DNA of 64,000 nucleotides from Viscum album (taxonomy: Eukaryota > Streptophyta > Magnoliopsida > Santalales > Viscaceae): the NCBI GenBank assembly GCA_963277665.1, contig OY728147.1:1262687424-1262751423 (forward strand), written 5' to 3'. Each line of letters begins with the position of its first letter. Position 1 is the stretch's first letter. Positions 24,600 to 36,930 of the stretch are shown one piece after another. A program made the translations under genes and the position numbers. Under the pieces are notes generated by a model. The model searched no databases and was not told where the DNA came from. It was given only the letters and a program-made list of their open reading frames with translations.

Positions 24600-27200
24600 A
24601 AGGAAAAAACTTCACTGGGCATGAGTCATGCTGGAAACAAATAGATTGGGAAGGAAGCCCTTAATTTCTTATTCTATCATGTTAATGGATTTCATGGGTA
24701 ATTTTAAATAATTATTTATTTCTGCGTTATGTTTAGAAATCTCTTAAAGACCATTAAACTAAAATATCAAATGTGTCAATGAGTAATGTTCAAGAAATTA
24801 CATCTAAGGAAAACAATTCACTTAAATATAGGGTATTCATAGAGGAACATGAGATTATTATCAAATAAGAATATAATAATATTAATACTTCAATGAATAA
24901 AAGTGTTTTTAAGGATTTAAAAACCATATTGGATCAATTTTTGTTTTAGGTGAATTCAGATCTACATTAGGATACTAAAGGGAACTTATCTAAACTTCAA
25001 CCTATTAAGGATAAAAGGAAAAGTGTTATATTTAAAGATTAACCACATATAGATATAACCACACACATTATTCTATATAATGAGGATATGAAAATAAAAT
25101 CACATGATTATGAAATGGATGAGGATGACAAGAAATCAATAAATCATAAAAAATTATTATTTTATTGATAATATCTCAGAGATTAAATTAAAAGGTAAAG
25201 GGAAAACACATATTATCCCTAATAAAAACTCTAATTGAGTGATAAATAGAGAAATCCATTCTTAAAAATGAAGGTCTTCTCATGGAATTATCAAGGTTCG
25301 GACAAAATGGAATATCATTAGCATAGAGAAAATAGGCCTACCCTAGTTGGGATTCTAGATCCTTCAGTACAATTTAAAAAATTCAAACATATAAATTGGC
25401 ACAATAGTGGTTTGGAATATATCCCTTATTATAGTATGGTTAATATATTTTAAAAACTTATTATTTTATAAAAAAAGGACTAATTTATTCTATTTTAATC
25501 TATAAGGAACAACAAATAAATATCTCCCTAGAAAATGATAATGATAAATTTTTTATATCATACATTTATACGTAGAATTATTTTTCAAAAATGAATTAAT
25601 TAGGGAATGAACACATTTAGATATACTCCAATCAAACCATAATAGGTTTCTACTTAGATATGTCAACATTATCTTATACACCACTGAGAAATTAGGTGAC
25701 AACTTTTTTGAAACATACTATAGTTGATTAATAAAGGTTCATTGATCATTGTGTTTTAATTGAAATTAAAATTTAGGGGGATCAATTCAAATGGAGAAAA
25801 TGCACTACTAATTATAGGTTTTTTGGGAATAATGAAAGGGATTTTACTTCCCTTGTTGAGGAAACGTAAAGAATCAACTACTTCTATCATGATACAATTT
25901 TCCTTCACTTAGACAACTTAATTTTTCTAGATACTATACATACACATGGAAAATGTAAGCATGTATTCCTTTCAAACTCAATAATGCATTGTTATAATTT
26001 TATGATTATAAATAAATTATCATAAATGATTGGTATAAACACAAAATTTGAGTTCAATTATAAATATTTAGATTAATTCTTAGTCTATTAAATCATTTTC
26101 TACAATCATGTAGTGATATTAATTTCAACAATGTGAATAATGAATTTAACAAAGTTTTTGATGATCATTTCGAGTGTGAAAGAGACATTGAGAATAAATT
26201 CACACCAATAGGTAATTAACTACCATAAGAAAAGAATAATAATGATCTCTTGGATAAAAAACATTGAATTCTTATGGATAAATTCCACTATAAATATCTC
26301 AAGAATTTGATAAAAACCTTATATCCATATACCTTATTAATAGAAAATGAAAGGTGAAAAAATAATCCCCCTATATTTTTTTAAAATGAAATAATTTTTA
26401 CTAATTAGAAGGACACAATCACGGATATAGTGGATTATTCCTCATATAAACCCTTTTCATAGTTATATGTACATCAGTTAGTTCATCACACAATCACTTA
26501 TTAGAATGAAAAGATTCACCCTTCCAAATTTAGTCTTCATAAGTAGGCGATGAACACACCTTTATCTATTAATGTTTAATGTATAACTATGATATATGGT
26601 TTTACTAAAAAATGAATTTTGTAATATTGGGATCTTATGAATTCTATAATATTTAAGCCTGTTAAGGTTTTTTCTTTGTTGAATTCTTACTTTTGGGTAC
26701 TAACTCACAATTTTTTCAAACATGTTCCAAAAAAAGATCATGTAAAAAATATCAAGGTCATTAGGCCTAAAATTTTGGTTAACACTATACCCAATTTTAT
26801 TGGTGAAATCATTTCTCTGAGACTAGGATTCAAATTTAATTATTAATCCCAAAATAATAATTCATATTTATTCTTTAGAGAATGATTGAGGGATTCTTAT
26901 ATGCTTCCTCTAATAGTAAATTTTTTATTTAATATAAAATGAAAAAAATCAATGTTTTACTTAAAAAAATGATGACAATAAATAATTTTATACTATGAAA
27001 TGGAATAATATTTATAATATCATTATGAAATATGGGTTCTATTAATGGTTTTTTAGAATAATCTTCTACTTTCTACAAAGAGCAATAATATCTTTGATTA
27101 TTATCATTCTACCAATGGATATTTAAACTAATTAGAAGATTTAGGTAATGTGTCCCTCCCTAAAATCTTATATTTGTAATTATTTAAGACTATATAGGGA
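24600..27200 (+). pseudogene. L1-type LINE relic (ORF1 end, endonuclease and RT of ORF2)
   Basis: A non-LTR retrotransposon relic. ORF2 appears to begin at 25268 with MKVFSWNYQGS, matching the plant LINE endonuclease start 'SWN-C-RG', here with Cys to Tyr and Arg to Gln changes. An RT block, KILVNTIPNFIGEIISLRLGF (within the open frame 26637-26846), matches the 'K-x-L-x-N-R-x-K-P-x-x-P-x-x-I' to 'GF' region. KYGFY-x-WFF (about 27028-27060) matches the following helix. DNA at about 27138-27180 resembles the 'LRQGDPLSPYLFVI' coding block with frameshifts. The charged, Lys-rich sequence at about 24980-25260 sits where ORF1 should end. No poly-A tail or target duplication was identified; the 3' end is unresolved. 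Confidence 0.65.
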
Positions 27201-28004
27201 TGTGTATATTGAAATATATCTATTTAGAAGAATGATCCCCATTAATGTTGGTAGGAACCTCTTTTTTTCCACCCATCAATTTTATCAAATTGTAATTATT
27301 TTTTTAAGGGAAATAATAATCCTATGAAACGTTTTTATGAGTCCATGCATCATTATAATGAGGTATAAATATAGTCTAATTGATATATAAAATCAATTTT
27401 TATCTTTTTGAATACAATATCAGAATCTAGAAAAAATTTTATCATTAAAATTATGGAGGTTAAACATGGGACTCTAACATTCACCTATATTATTATTCTT
27501 ATATTTTGGTATGGAAAAATTTGGGATAAATGGAAGTGTTTTTTTAGTAAGGTAATTTAGAAAAATGACTAGATTAATATTACATAATTAACTAATCAAG
27601 AGGTTTTAGGATAGTGGGTGGAGGCCCATTATTGAGTATTAAAAAATTATTCATTTGTATGGGTTTTAGAAACTGGTCCAAAGTAGATGAATAGTTCCAC
27701 ACAAATGTTGTTGTTCAACTATACATAATAATGGAATAATGATATTAGGGAAGCCATAAATGATCTAGTGGGGGTACACTAATGTTCTAGTGAGTCCTAG
27801 TTAATTTTTTATATTTCAATTAATTAATTTATTAAATAAATTTATAATTCAAAAGGGGGGTTTCTTTATCCCTGAACAAGATACCCTTTCCTCTCCTCTT
27901 GTTATTCTATTATAAATAGAGATTTTAGATATTTGAGATCCATTATTCATATATTTTATCTTTTGTGGCCAATATCATTAATTATAGTAATACATGGGTG
28001 TTTT
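27201..28004. other. Unresolved DNA with an LTR-promoter-like patch
   Basis: No coding region is seen. At about 27853-27925 there is a G-run, CCTTTCCTCTCCTC and then TATAAATAGAG, the same order of elements as the promoter region of element 1's LTR. It may be a fragment of a solo LTR or the LINE 3' region. The patch is visible; its identity is inferred. Confidence 0.35.
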
Positions 28005-28160
28005 TGTAGCACAATAATATTTTAAAACATCACTATTTTTTGAAAGCACATACCACATGCAATGCCGAGTTTAAGCAAACAACGAAATGTTACTATTTAA
28101 TGAATGTTGAAAAATATCAGTTGAATTATATGATATGATTAAATGTAACAAATTTTTTGT

Positions 28161-28177
28161 ATATATATATATATATA
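28161..28177. repeat. (AT)n microsatellite
   Basis: An uninterrupted AT dinucleotide run inside the element 3 LTR. Similar runs occur at 49607-49629 and about 58838-58855 in the inverted LTR copies, at a different LTR position, so they arose separately. Confidence 0.9.
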
Positions 28178-30030
28178 ATTATTATAATTAAAAAATATTT
28201 AATGATAAATATATAGAAAATAAGAACTCAATTTTTAGTAGTCATTTTATTCTTCAAAATATATTTTCTTCAAAAACGATTATTATTTATTTTTTTGAGC
28301 AGATATTAGATTTAATTTTTACATATTTTAAGAACATTATTCATTAAAAATACTATAATTTATGAAATAAATGTATCAAAACTAACTTAGGTTTTATATT
28401 TGGAGTTTTTCTAAAATGATTAATTTTATAGTGAATAATGAATCATACTAATTTTTATTGAAAATTTTATTTTTGTTTGGTAAATTTACACAGTTAAATT
28501 TTGTTTAAAAATTGTTTCAATATAAAATAAGTTCACTTATATTATGAATAATACAATTATAATCATTATAGTCAAATTTATAGTTGGATTTGGTAAAAAA
28601 TTCATAAATAAAAAGTCATTTATCTAAAAAACTGGTTTTCACTACATTTTTCAATTTTATCATAATTTTCTTCTTCAATTTACAGAAATTAAACCATGAA
28701 AATTTTATTTTTTATATAGATTCAGGAGGTCCAAATTTTTTTAAACCTTACCCTATTTTTTTTTATTCTGAATTGTTACAATGATAAATATTTTCCTCCT
28801 CAAATAAGGGTAAATTGGGTAAAAAAGGTTAAAAACCATTAATTAAGATTAATAAATAAACCCAATCATTATATTCTATATATTCCAACATATCCATACA
28901 AAATTATAATATATATAATTTTGGTGCAATTTTACCTTGATAATTGCATTTATATCAATTTAACTAATGAAATTTTAAAAATATCACTCTATTTACTTTA
29001 TTACCTATAAAATTTTTACACAAGGAAAAAAGGAAGAAAATTTTATTTATAAATAATTATTTAAAATATGATTCAATTTTTTTCCCAATGTAATTGATTT
29101 TTAATTATTTTTTAGGATATAATTACCCTGAGTTCTTAAACTATGCTGACATAGTGATTGTGCATGTTTTAGAAAAATCATGTAAATTGTTTTAAAAATT
29201 ATAAAATAAATATTGTTTGGGTGAGTTTTAGTGATGAAAAATTTTTATATATGAATAAAACACATTATAAATTTCCTAGAAGGTTTTTATTATAATAATA
29301 TTTCACTCATGACAACTTTAATTCCAAATTAATTGAATATTTTATAAAAAGGCATTAATGATATTTTATGAAAAATAATATAATATTTAATTATAAAAAA
29401 AAAAAATACTTAAATGAGAAAATAATAATGATAAATTGTCCAAAATGTCATTAATTTTACATTTGTGATCCAATTGTTAATATATATGAAATATTATATC
29501 CTGTTATGTTTGAAAAATTTGTTACTGCAGTTAAGCTTAAAATAGGTTAAAAAATGGTTAAACCAAAAGATAAGGTTTAAAATGAAAAAATCTATCTAAA
29601 TCTCATTATAAGTTGATATTTAAGTCCTATACTATTTTTTTTAAATCTATGACTATTTGGAACCATTATACATTATTATGTCTTTTATTACATATAAATC
29701 ATTTAAGTAATTATATATGTGTCATTTAACTAGATATCTTGAATAAAACCTACCCATTTCTCTTATAAATTTACCAATATATGATTTAAGGGTCCTTGAA
29801 ATATTAATAAACCATTCCAAGGGTCCTTAAAAAGGGACGTAAAGGAGGAATACCAAAGAAGAGGTAATAATCCTACCCAAAACCATTCAATTTATTTCTA
29901 ATTATACCTATTTAAACTCAATGTAATTTACAATAATATAATTTTTTTCTTAATTATATTTTAATGTTATTATAATGTTGTGATAAGAATTATCCACCAT
30001 CATTTCCATCATACAGGAAGTGAAAGTATC

Positions 30031-30427
30031 GCTCGTGTGTACGTGTGGACTACTGCCTCCTTTTTGAGATACAATTAATTTTACATCACTATCCTAAATA
30101 GATGAATATTATGATGTTTTTAACCTATAAATATTATATCTACGGGAAAATTATTCATATATAATTATTATATAATATCTACCTTCTTACCTTACCTTCC
30201 ATTGGAAAATGATTGAGCGAGCCCGTGTTCTACCACCTCCACAAAGTGATGTTATTCATTTTTCATTTACTCTTTTCATGAATATTAATCTAGATATATT
30301 TCATCAATATATATTATATATATGATACATTAATTATTTTTTAATTGTAATTACTATTTACATCTCTTTCATTCTATTCATCGAAATGTGAAAATAGGGT
30401 TCGTGTGTACATACAAACTACTCTCTC
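30031..30427 (+). repeat. Three ~185-bp-spaced subrepeats with a conserved GTGTACGT motif (element 3 LTR)
   Basis: Motif copies at 30031-30060 (CGTGTGTACGTGTGGACTAC then TGCCTCC), 30217-30240 (GCCCGTGTTCTACCACCTCC) and 30396-30427 (TTCGTGTGTACATACAAACT then ACTCTC). The DNA between them is AT-rich and much less alike. The same three-fold arrangement is found on the minus strand in both inverted LTR copies. Confidence 0.7.
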
Positions 30428-32459
30428 TATGAATGATGTGATTTATTTTCATGTATATATCCTTTATGGATTAAAAAAATTAAATTAATAAATATATAAT
30501 ATGTTATTTATATCATTACTAACATTCTAAAGATGATGAATCCACGATCAAAGTTAAATGATTAGAACTACCAAACTAAAAAACTCATGAAAATCGAATG
30601 AGTTAATACCCAAAAATGATAAATTTAATATGGAATTATTTATAAATGGGTTTTGAAATTTTATATTTTGATTATATATAATATTTTAAGTGTGTAATTT
30701 TTTTTTATAATACATAAAAAATTAAGTGTTTTTTAGGAAATTAGACCCCGATGTTTGGGATTTATATTACAATCTCATTGTTTATCAGGATTGTTTATGA
30801 TGAACATTATTAAGATGCCATCTTTTGATATAAATCTCAATTAAAATAGGATATATATTCTCCTTAAATTATTTAAGAAGATTACAATATTTTCCTTACT
30901 TTTTATATATTTAATAACTCAATATACCAATAACATTCTTTTAGTGAAAACTGATATTATCTTTCTATCCAGTATTGAATCCTTTTTCATCTATATCCAT
31001 GTTTTATTAAAATGCTTTCAAGATTTTTTTAATTATAATATAATATTTTAAAAATAAAATTTCCTCGTTTTTAATTTTTATAAATGGTTTTAATGTAATC
31101 TTATTTTCAGTTTCTGAATGAGGTTCTTTTGTATTTTTACTGAAAATGTGCAAGGAATCTTTGTTTTAACATTCATAACAAGAATACAATTTTTCAAAGT
31201 CATGACCACTCAGTGTTTTGAAGATTACATTATAGTTTTACATAGATCCTTTTAAATAAACTGTATTTTTTAATATTTGGGAAATTTTTATACTTTAAAT
31301 ATGTTATTTAAAATAGAAAAGGGTATTTTCTTCATGAATTGTTCTAGTGATATCTTAAAAGAATTTTTCATCGATGAAATTGTCATTAATGTAACGTATA
31401 CAATACTAGGGATACAATCCAATGATATCATCACCTTTAATTGGTTTGATATATTGAGATTATTTTTTTTTAAGGATGATTCAACAAAACTTGTTTCTCT
31501 CCTTGAGCTAATTAAGTTATGTTAAAGCCATTATAAACTTGTCTCCTTTGTATAGGTTATGATATGATTACATGATTAAATATTTATCAAGACTATTTCC
31601 TTTACATGGGATATATAATGATTAATGTTCTATGATCTTGTTGCATATATATTTATGATTTTCATTATGTGATGTGTGAGACCATAATTACATACCCTCC
31701 AATTCATTAATTAGTAATGCATATCTCATTAGATAATAAGGAATGTAATGGGGAGTGATCCTAGTATAGTAAGGGACTCTATCCACTATGATGGTCTTGA
31801 GTGTAAAATATTAATAATGTAGTTATATAATGAGGACTGGACTTAATATTTTAGGATAGTCTTGGGATTGAAATTTGACTATGTATATGATTGAATGGAG
31901 AGTAAACCCAATCAACCATGATTGTCTTAGAAGTCAACCTTAAATAAAGAATTGATTTTCTATGGTTATGTGTATGTCATAAACTTATGTATTCTTCCAT
32001 TATTATTCTCTCACGGATCATTTCATTGATTCCATTATGAATTATTTATAATTAACTACCAACCTTTATTCAATCACCCAATATTTTGATCTATGAAATG
32101 TAAGGTATAGTTTTTAATTGTTAATCTCATATTTTCACGCCATTTTTCACATGTTGTGCTTAAGTGATCATTTATATATCCCATGTTTTCATTTAATGAG
32201 CATTGAGCTCACCCTTTATTACGTTTCCTTTATTTAAGTTATGAATTAATGTTTTAAGGAAGATATGTCTAAGAAGGGTGCTAGTTATGAAGATCTTAGT
32301 GTGATATAATGTTTATATTTTATGAATAAGTAATTTATAAATCCATTTTTAGGAATAAATTAAATATTTAAATTTTAAGCATGGATCATAATGTTTAGAA
32401 TTGAATTTTCATATAATATGATTTAATATATATGTATGAAATGTATGAGTTTTTATAAC

Positions 32460-32474
32460 TGATATCAAAGTAGG
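32460..32474 (+). other. Decayed primer binding site of element 3
   Basis: TGATATCAAAGTAGG matches the tRNA-Met primer site pattern TGGTATCAGAGCAGG except for three changes, all of the G-to-A or C-to-T kind. It follows the LTR end by about 2 bases. Confidence 0.75.
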
Positions 32475-32559
32475 TTTTATTAAATCATTAGAGATTAAGA
32501 ATCAACAATATTATTAAAAACCCTATGACTATATCTAGGTATTATTTAACCAACTAATA

Positions 32560-33300
32560 TTTTACTTATGTTAATATTATGTGGTTTTCCATGAAATAGA
32601 TCCCTATTTAGATACTATAATTGGATTTGGTTTTGGAATAGATGAATAAAGGATTTATAAATCCAAAAAAGTTGGAAAAGTATATCTTGGACATTATTCT
32701 GGTGTATGGTGAGTACGCCCATAATGCACACCTTGTTTGAAACTCATTGTAGTTAATTTTAGGTAAACTCTAATTTTACATATGAACCATTATAAAGGAT
32801 TGGATTGAATGATAACCAATTATAACCTAGGTTAATCTTTTTTTTGTCATAGATTGAAAATATGGTTTCATTATTTGGACATACTATGAATTAATTTTAA
32901 TGATTATATGTTTTTTCACTTTCATTATTATTTCTCACATAACAATTTTTGGTTTTATTAAATGGATGGAACTAGGATGATTCATGTTAACACTGAATGT
33001 GATGGACAATAAAATGGTTTTTTCATGAAAAAACTAACTAAATGGGATCTGTAAGGATAAAAATTGTGACTATACCTAATCATACATACTATTATATAAT
33101 TAAGAGTCTCATATTAGGTGAGTTTCCTAACATACCAAATAAGAGATAAACAGATTTTCATCAATACCATCAATTAAAGAAGAATAATCTTTATAAATAT
33201 CATGTATGTTAGAAGAAAAATAAAGGGAAATGTCTCAGAGTGATGAGAAAATGTTTTATGATTGGTTAATTAGGTCATAAGGAAATTAATTTATAAGGAA
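32560..33300 (+). pseudogene. gag: Gag relic with zinc-knuckle region (element 3)
   Basis: About 100 bases after the primer site begins sequence that reads as a decayed Gag. The clearest part is at about 33199-33290, where one frame gives YHVC-stop-KKNKGKCLRVMRKCF then MIG-stop-LGHKEIN. This fits the paired Cys/His pattern of plant gypsy Gag proteins (compare the region at 6630-6740 in element 1), with a Cys to Tyr change and Arg/Gln codons turned to stops. Upstream, LEKYILDIIL-like helical sequence (about 32670-32700) is compatible with the capsid. The frame is not open over any useful length. Confidence 0.6.
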
Positions 33301-35089
33301 AAAGGAAGAGTTTGAAAAATGGATATAAATTTTATTTTATGGTTCCATTTATAGTTCAATGTATTATTTTCCAAAAATATGGTCACTATACAAGGAAATT
33401 CCAAAATGAAAATATTAACTGATAGACCAAGGAAGTAAATATATTATTCTAATCATTTATGTGAATTATATGAAGTGTCTATGTATTGGTATTTTAGAAT
33501 AATTTGTAGAAGTGTTGTATTAATAATATTTTTAAAAATCTAATGATTGTTTAGAAATATTTTTTCTTTAAGGATTTTTTAAAATATATTTAGTGATAAG
33601 GGATGTTTTGGGGGGATATATGAATTAGGGACAAAAAACCAATAATTCATTCTTGTTGTTGAGATAATATTTTTTTGTTTTTTTAAAAAAATATGATGAT
33701 GTAAATAGAATATTATTGACATCCTTGATTTTTTTTTTCATTTTATGAAAAGTGATTTATGTGATTTTTTGGAAGTTTATTATATTTTTTGAGTTATAGA
33801 GTATATTCAAAAGTTGGAAAACATTTATGTTTTCATTGATGTTTTATGTGATGTGATTTTGAGGTGAAAATACAATTTTATTGGGGTTTAAGAAGAATAC
33901 ACTATTGATGTTTAAAAAACCCTTTATATTTATATTGGTTTGATGTTAAGTTAATTATGATCAAATAGAAAGTGGTATATTGATAATATTGAGGTTGAAA
34001 ATTTATTCATTGACCAGGTCATATTTTGAGAGATATTTTTGGTCAAGGTATGGATCACCATTCAAGTTAGTAAATAAATTTAATTTCAGTAAATTATAAG
34101 ATTATATTATGATTTATCAATTCAATTAATGATATTTTGGGTGATGTTTCATTAGGTTGAGGAATATGTGACCCTTAATATTGTAACGTGATTTAACATG
34201 AAGGATTATTTGGGATAAATATAGTTAAATTTTTCGGGATGTGGCCTGAAATGTATGAAATCACATTTGAAGGTAAAATGTTATTTAATTATGAGGTTAT
34301 TTATGTAATTTGGGATATAAGGTCAATTAATTATCTTATTATCTATGTTGATCCTTTATGTGCTATTGTCATAATTTTTGAGTAAAATGTATTATTTCTT
34401 CACATCAAGGATTATATATTTTTGGTGATATCTTACATTTTACTAGCCATTTTATTTTTGTATAATGTTTAAATACAAGAGGAATATCTTATTATCCTTT
34501 AATGGATTATGTGATCACTTTAAAGATGATATTAGTGAATCTAGAATGAGAACAAATCATCATTAATACTCATTGTTTGGGAAAAAATATTTGATAATAC
34601 TGGACATTTTTAAATGATGAAATTCTACTTGTTAAGTAAGTATATTTCCTTGTGTTCTAATTCATATAGTAAAGGAATTCATCAAATCTATGAAAAGATT
34701 ATTGAAACAAAAATATTATCATATTATATTCATTTTTAATGAATTGTAGTCTTTTTTACATCTCATCAATTTATAGTTTTTTGGACATTAACATTATCAT
34801 GATCATTCAATTTCTTAGGATCAATGTTTTCTATCACTATCTATCATTATTTAGAAATTATTTTTTTACAATATGTCTATATTTTGACGTCCCAATAATG
34901 TTCACCTATTTGGAAACCTAGTTATGGGTTTTTAAAAATAACCATTATATTTCCCCTTACATATTTTCTAAATGATATTTTATTAAACTAGTTGTTGGAT
35001 TTCAATAAAATAATTTTCAAATATCAAATCCTCGATTACTGATCACATGTTTAAATTTTAAGGAAAATATTTATTGAATGAGTGGATAA
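33301..35089. other. Remaining internal region of element 3 with no recognisable pol
   Basis: I searched this 1.8 kb by eye for protease DSG/DTG, RT 'FGL-N-P' and FxDD, RNase H and integrase blocks and found none that hold up, although equally decayed blocks are readable in the 17150-19770 relic. A short open frame at 34739-34921 has no motif. The internal region is about 2.6 kb in total, too short for gag plus pol. Confidence 0.45.
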
Positions 35090-35900
35090 TATAACAACCA
35101 GAGACTCTAAAATAACACAATATTGGATGGTGTATAAAATATGCAACACCAATCATGAACAAACCCCAAAATATTAATATTTTATAACCATTGTAACGTA
35201 CTCATTTGATTGGACGGTACGAATAAAATTAACCAAATTATGAAACATATATAAATTTAATTATCAATATAAATTTATTGATAAATTATTAGGAAATAAG
35301 AACTTAATTTTTAATAATTCAAATTTTGTTCCTTAAAATAAAATTTCCCAAAAAGGGATTTTTATTATTTTTTGTGAGAAAATTATATAATTAATTTATA
35401 TAAATTTTTAAATTTTTATTTGATAAAAATAATGACATTTTTGAAATCATCATATGAAAATTATATTAGATTTAATTTTTTGTTTTTTATAAAATAATTT
35501 ATTTTCGAGTGAATAATAAAAAAAGTCATACTTTTATTTAAAAGAGTATTTCTATTTTAAGCCTTTTAAAAGTATAGTTTTTTATAAATTATTTAAAAGG
35601 ATTAATAGTTATATAATATTAATAATAACCTAATTAAGTTCATTAGAATCAATTTTATGGGTGAATTTGGTATAAAAAAATTTATACAAAAAAATAATTT
35701 TTTAGAAAATTAGTTTTTCCTTAAATTCTAATTTATAGTCATAAATTAATTTCTACCAATTTTAGAAATGAAATTATGAAAAATATATATCCAATTTTGA
35801 ATCATGAGGTAAAAACATGGTAAATAGTTCTCTTTTTTGGTCATTAAAAATAATAACTATAGTAAATTTTAGTCCCCTCGGTAAGGGTAAAATGGTTAAA
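35090..35900 (+). repeat. 3' LTR of element 3, truncated by the CACTA end
   Basis: Starts TATAACAACC (35090) and aligns with the first ~820 bases of the LTR at 28005. The match stops exactly where CACTAAAAAAATAGGC begins at 35901. The remaining ~3.6 kb of the LTR is not found in forward orientation in this window. Confidence 0.72.
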
Positions 35901-36930
35901 CACTAAAAAAATAGGCATTGGTGGCAGTTTCTTGTGGACTGGCAGTGGTTTAAACCACCACCAAATAATATTAGAGTAGTATTAAAACCACAGTATATAG
36001 TACAATCTCTAGTCTTTTAGCGGTGGTATCTTTAAGTTTACAATGGTTTTGCTATGTTTTGTTTATTGAGAATTTCGTGGTGGTTTCTAATTTATTTGGC
36101 GGTGTTTTTTATAGGAATTTTTTTGGGGAGAGAATAAATAAAATAAAATTAACCATTGCTAAACATAATATTGGTAGTTAAGTGTAACATTTTCTAAACA
36201 TATTTTGATTTATATATTTAGCAGTGGTTACTAAAAACTGCTTCTAAAATAGATTATTTAAAATATTTAATAAGAATTATAAATATAAATAAAACTAACA
36301 TGAAATAACCTAAAATGAAAATCTATGATAAACCCATCATACTTAAGTCAAACATCAACCGTTATATATACAAACATCTATCGTCATCATAATCTTAGTC
36401 TTAGTGAACCCATACATCTATGAACCAATATCTCAGTCATCAATATATACATATAAATTTGTCCAATAACAACCCATACTCAATATAAAACCACATAACA
36501 ACCTATATTATATCATTATGCCTTCACATGATCTCATAATCTGAAATTGACCATGTCATCTCATCAGTTGTAACTAAAACGAAAAGAAAAAAATAAATGT
36601 AAACATAATAAATCAGAATTACATTAGAATAACTTATTAAATTATTACATTCCATGGAAGCTATGAAAAATCATTATAACCTTCTGAATAAAATAATTGA
36701 AACGAACTAATATTAACATATATGGAAATTAAATTACGTTTTCATAATACTTAATACATGACATAAAAAGTTGCCAAAAGACCATATTAGTTTAGTGTCT
36801 TTGGAAACTTGGAATATAATCTTCTAACATGGTGAATGTCACATACATGACATATTTTAAAGTTATTTTTCATTTAATTTACATCCTTGATTTATTTTGG
36901 GGGTTTTCCATGCATTATTGAAGGAAATGG
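35901..36930. mobile_element. CACTA-type DNA transposon terminal region
   Basis: CACTA elements end in CACTA inverted repeats and have subterminal arrays of short repeats. Here CACTAAAAAAATAGGCATTG starts at 35901 and is followed over ~350 bases by many GGTGG/CCACC motifs in both directions (for example GGTGGCAGTTT, AAACCACCACC, GGTGGTTTC, GGCGGTGTT, GCAGTGGTT). The interior (36250-36930) has no readable transposase. The opposite terminus is not in the window as far as I can see, so the element is truncated or extends beyond later insertions. It lies inside the element 3 LTR. Confidence 0.68.

Larger units (their letters stand above)
28005..32457 (+). repeat. Long (~4.45 kb) 5' LTR of a low-coding LTR retrotransposon (element 3)
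   Basis: Its first ~800 bases align with 35090-35900 (shared blocks include AATAAGAACT-AATTTTTA, the GTGAATAATGAA/GTGAATAATAAA region and AAGGGTAAATTGGGTAAA against AAGGGTAAAATGGTTAAA). It is followed directly by a decayed tRNA-Met-type primer site. It also aligns in inverted orientation with 47955-51227 and 57183-61290, including three spaced GTACGT motifs and a late ATTTGAGCTCAC-type block. The start (TGTAGC) and end are estimated from these comparisons. Confidence 0.72.
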
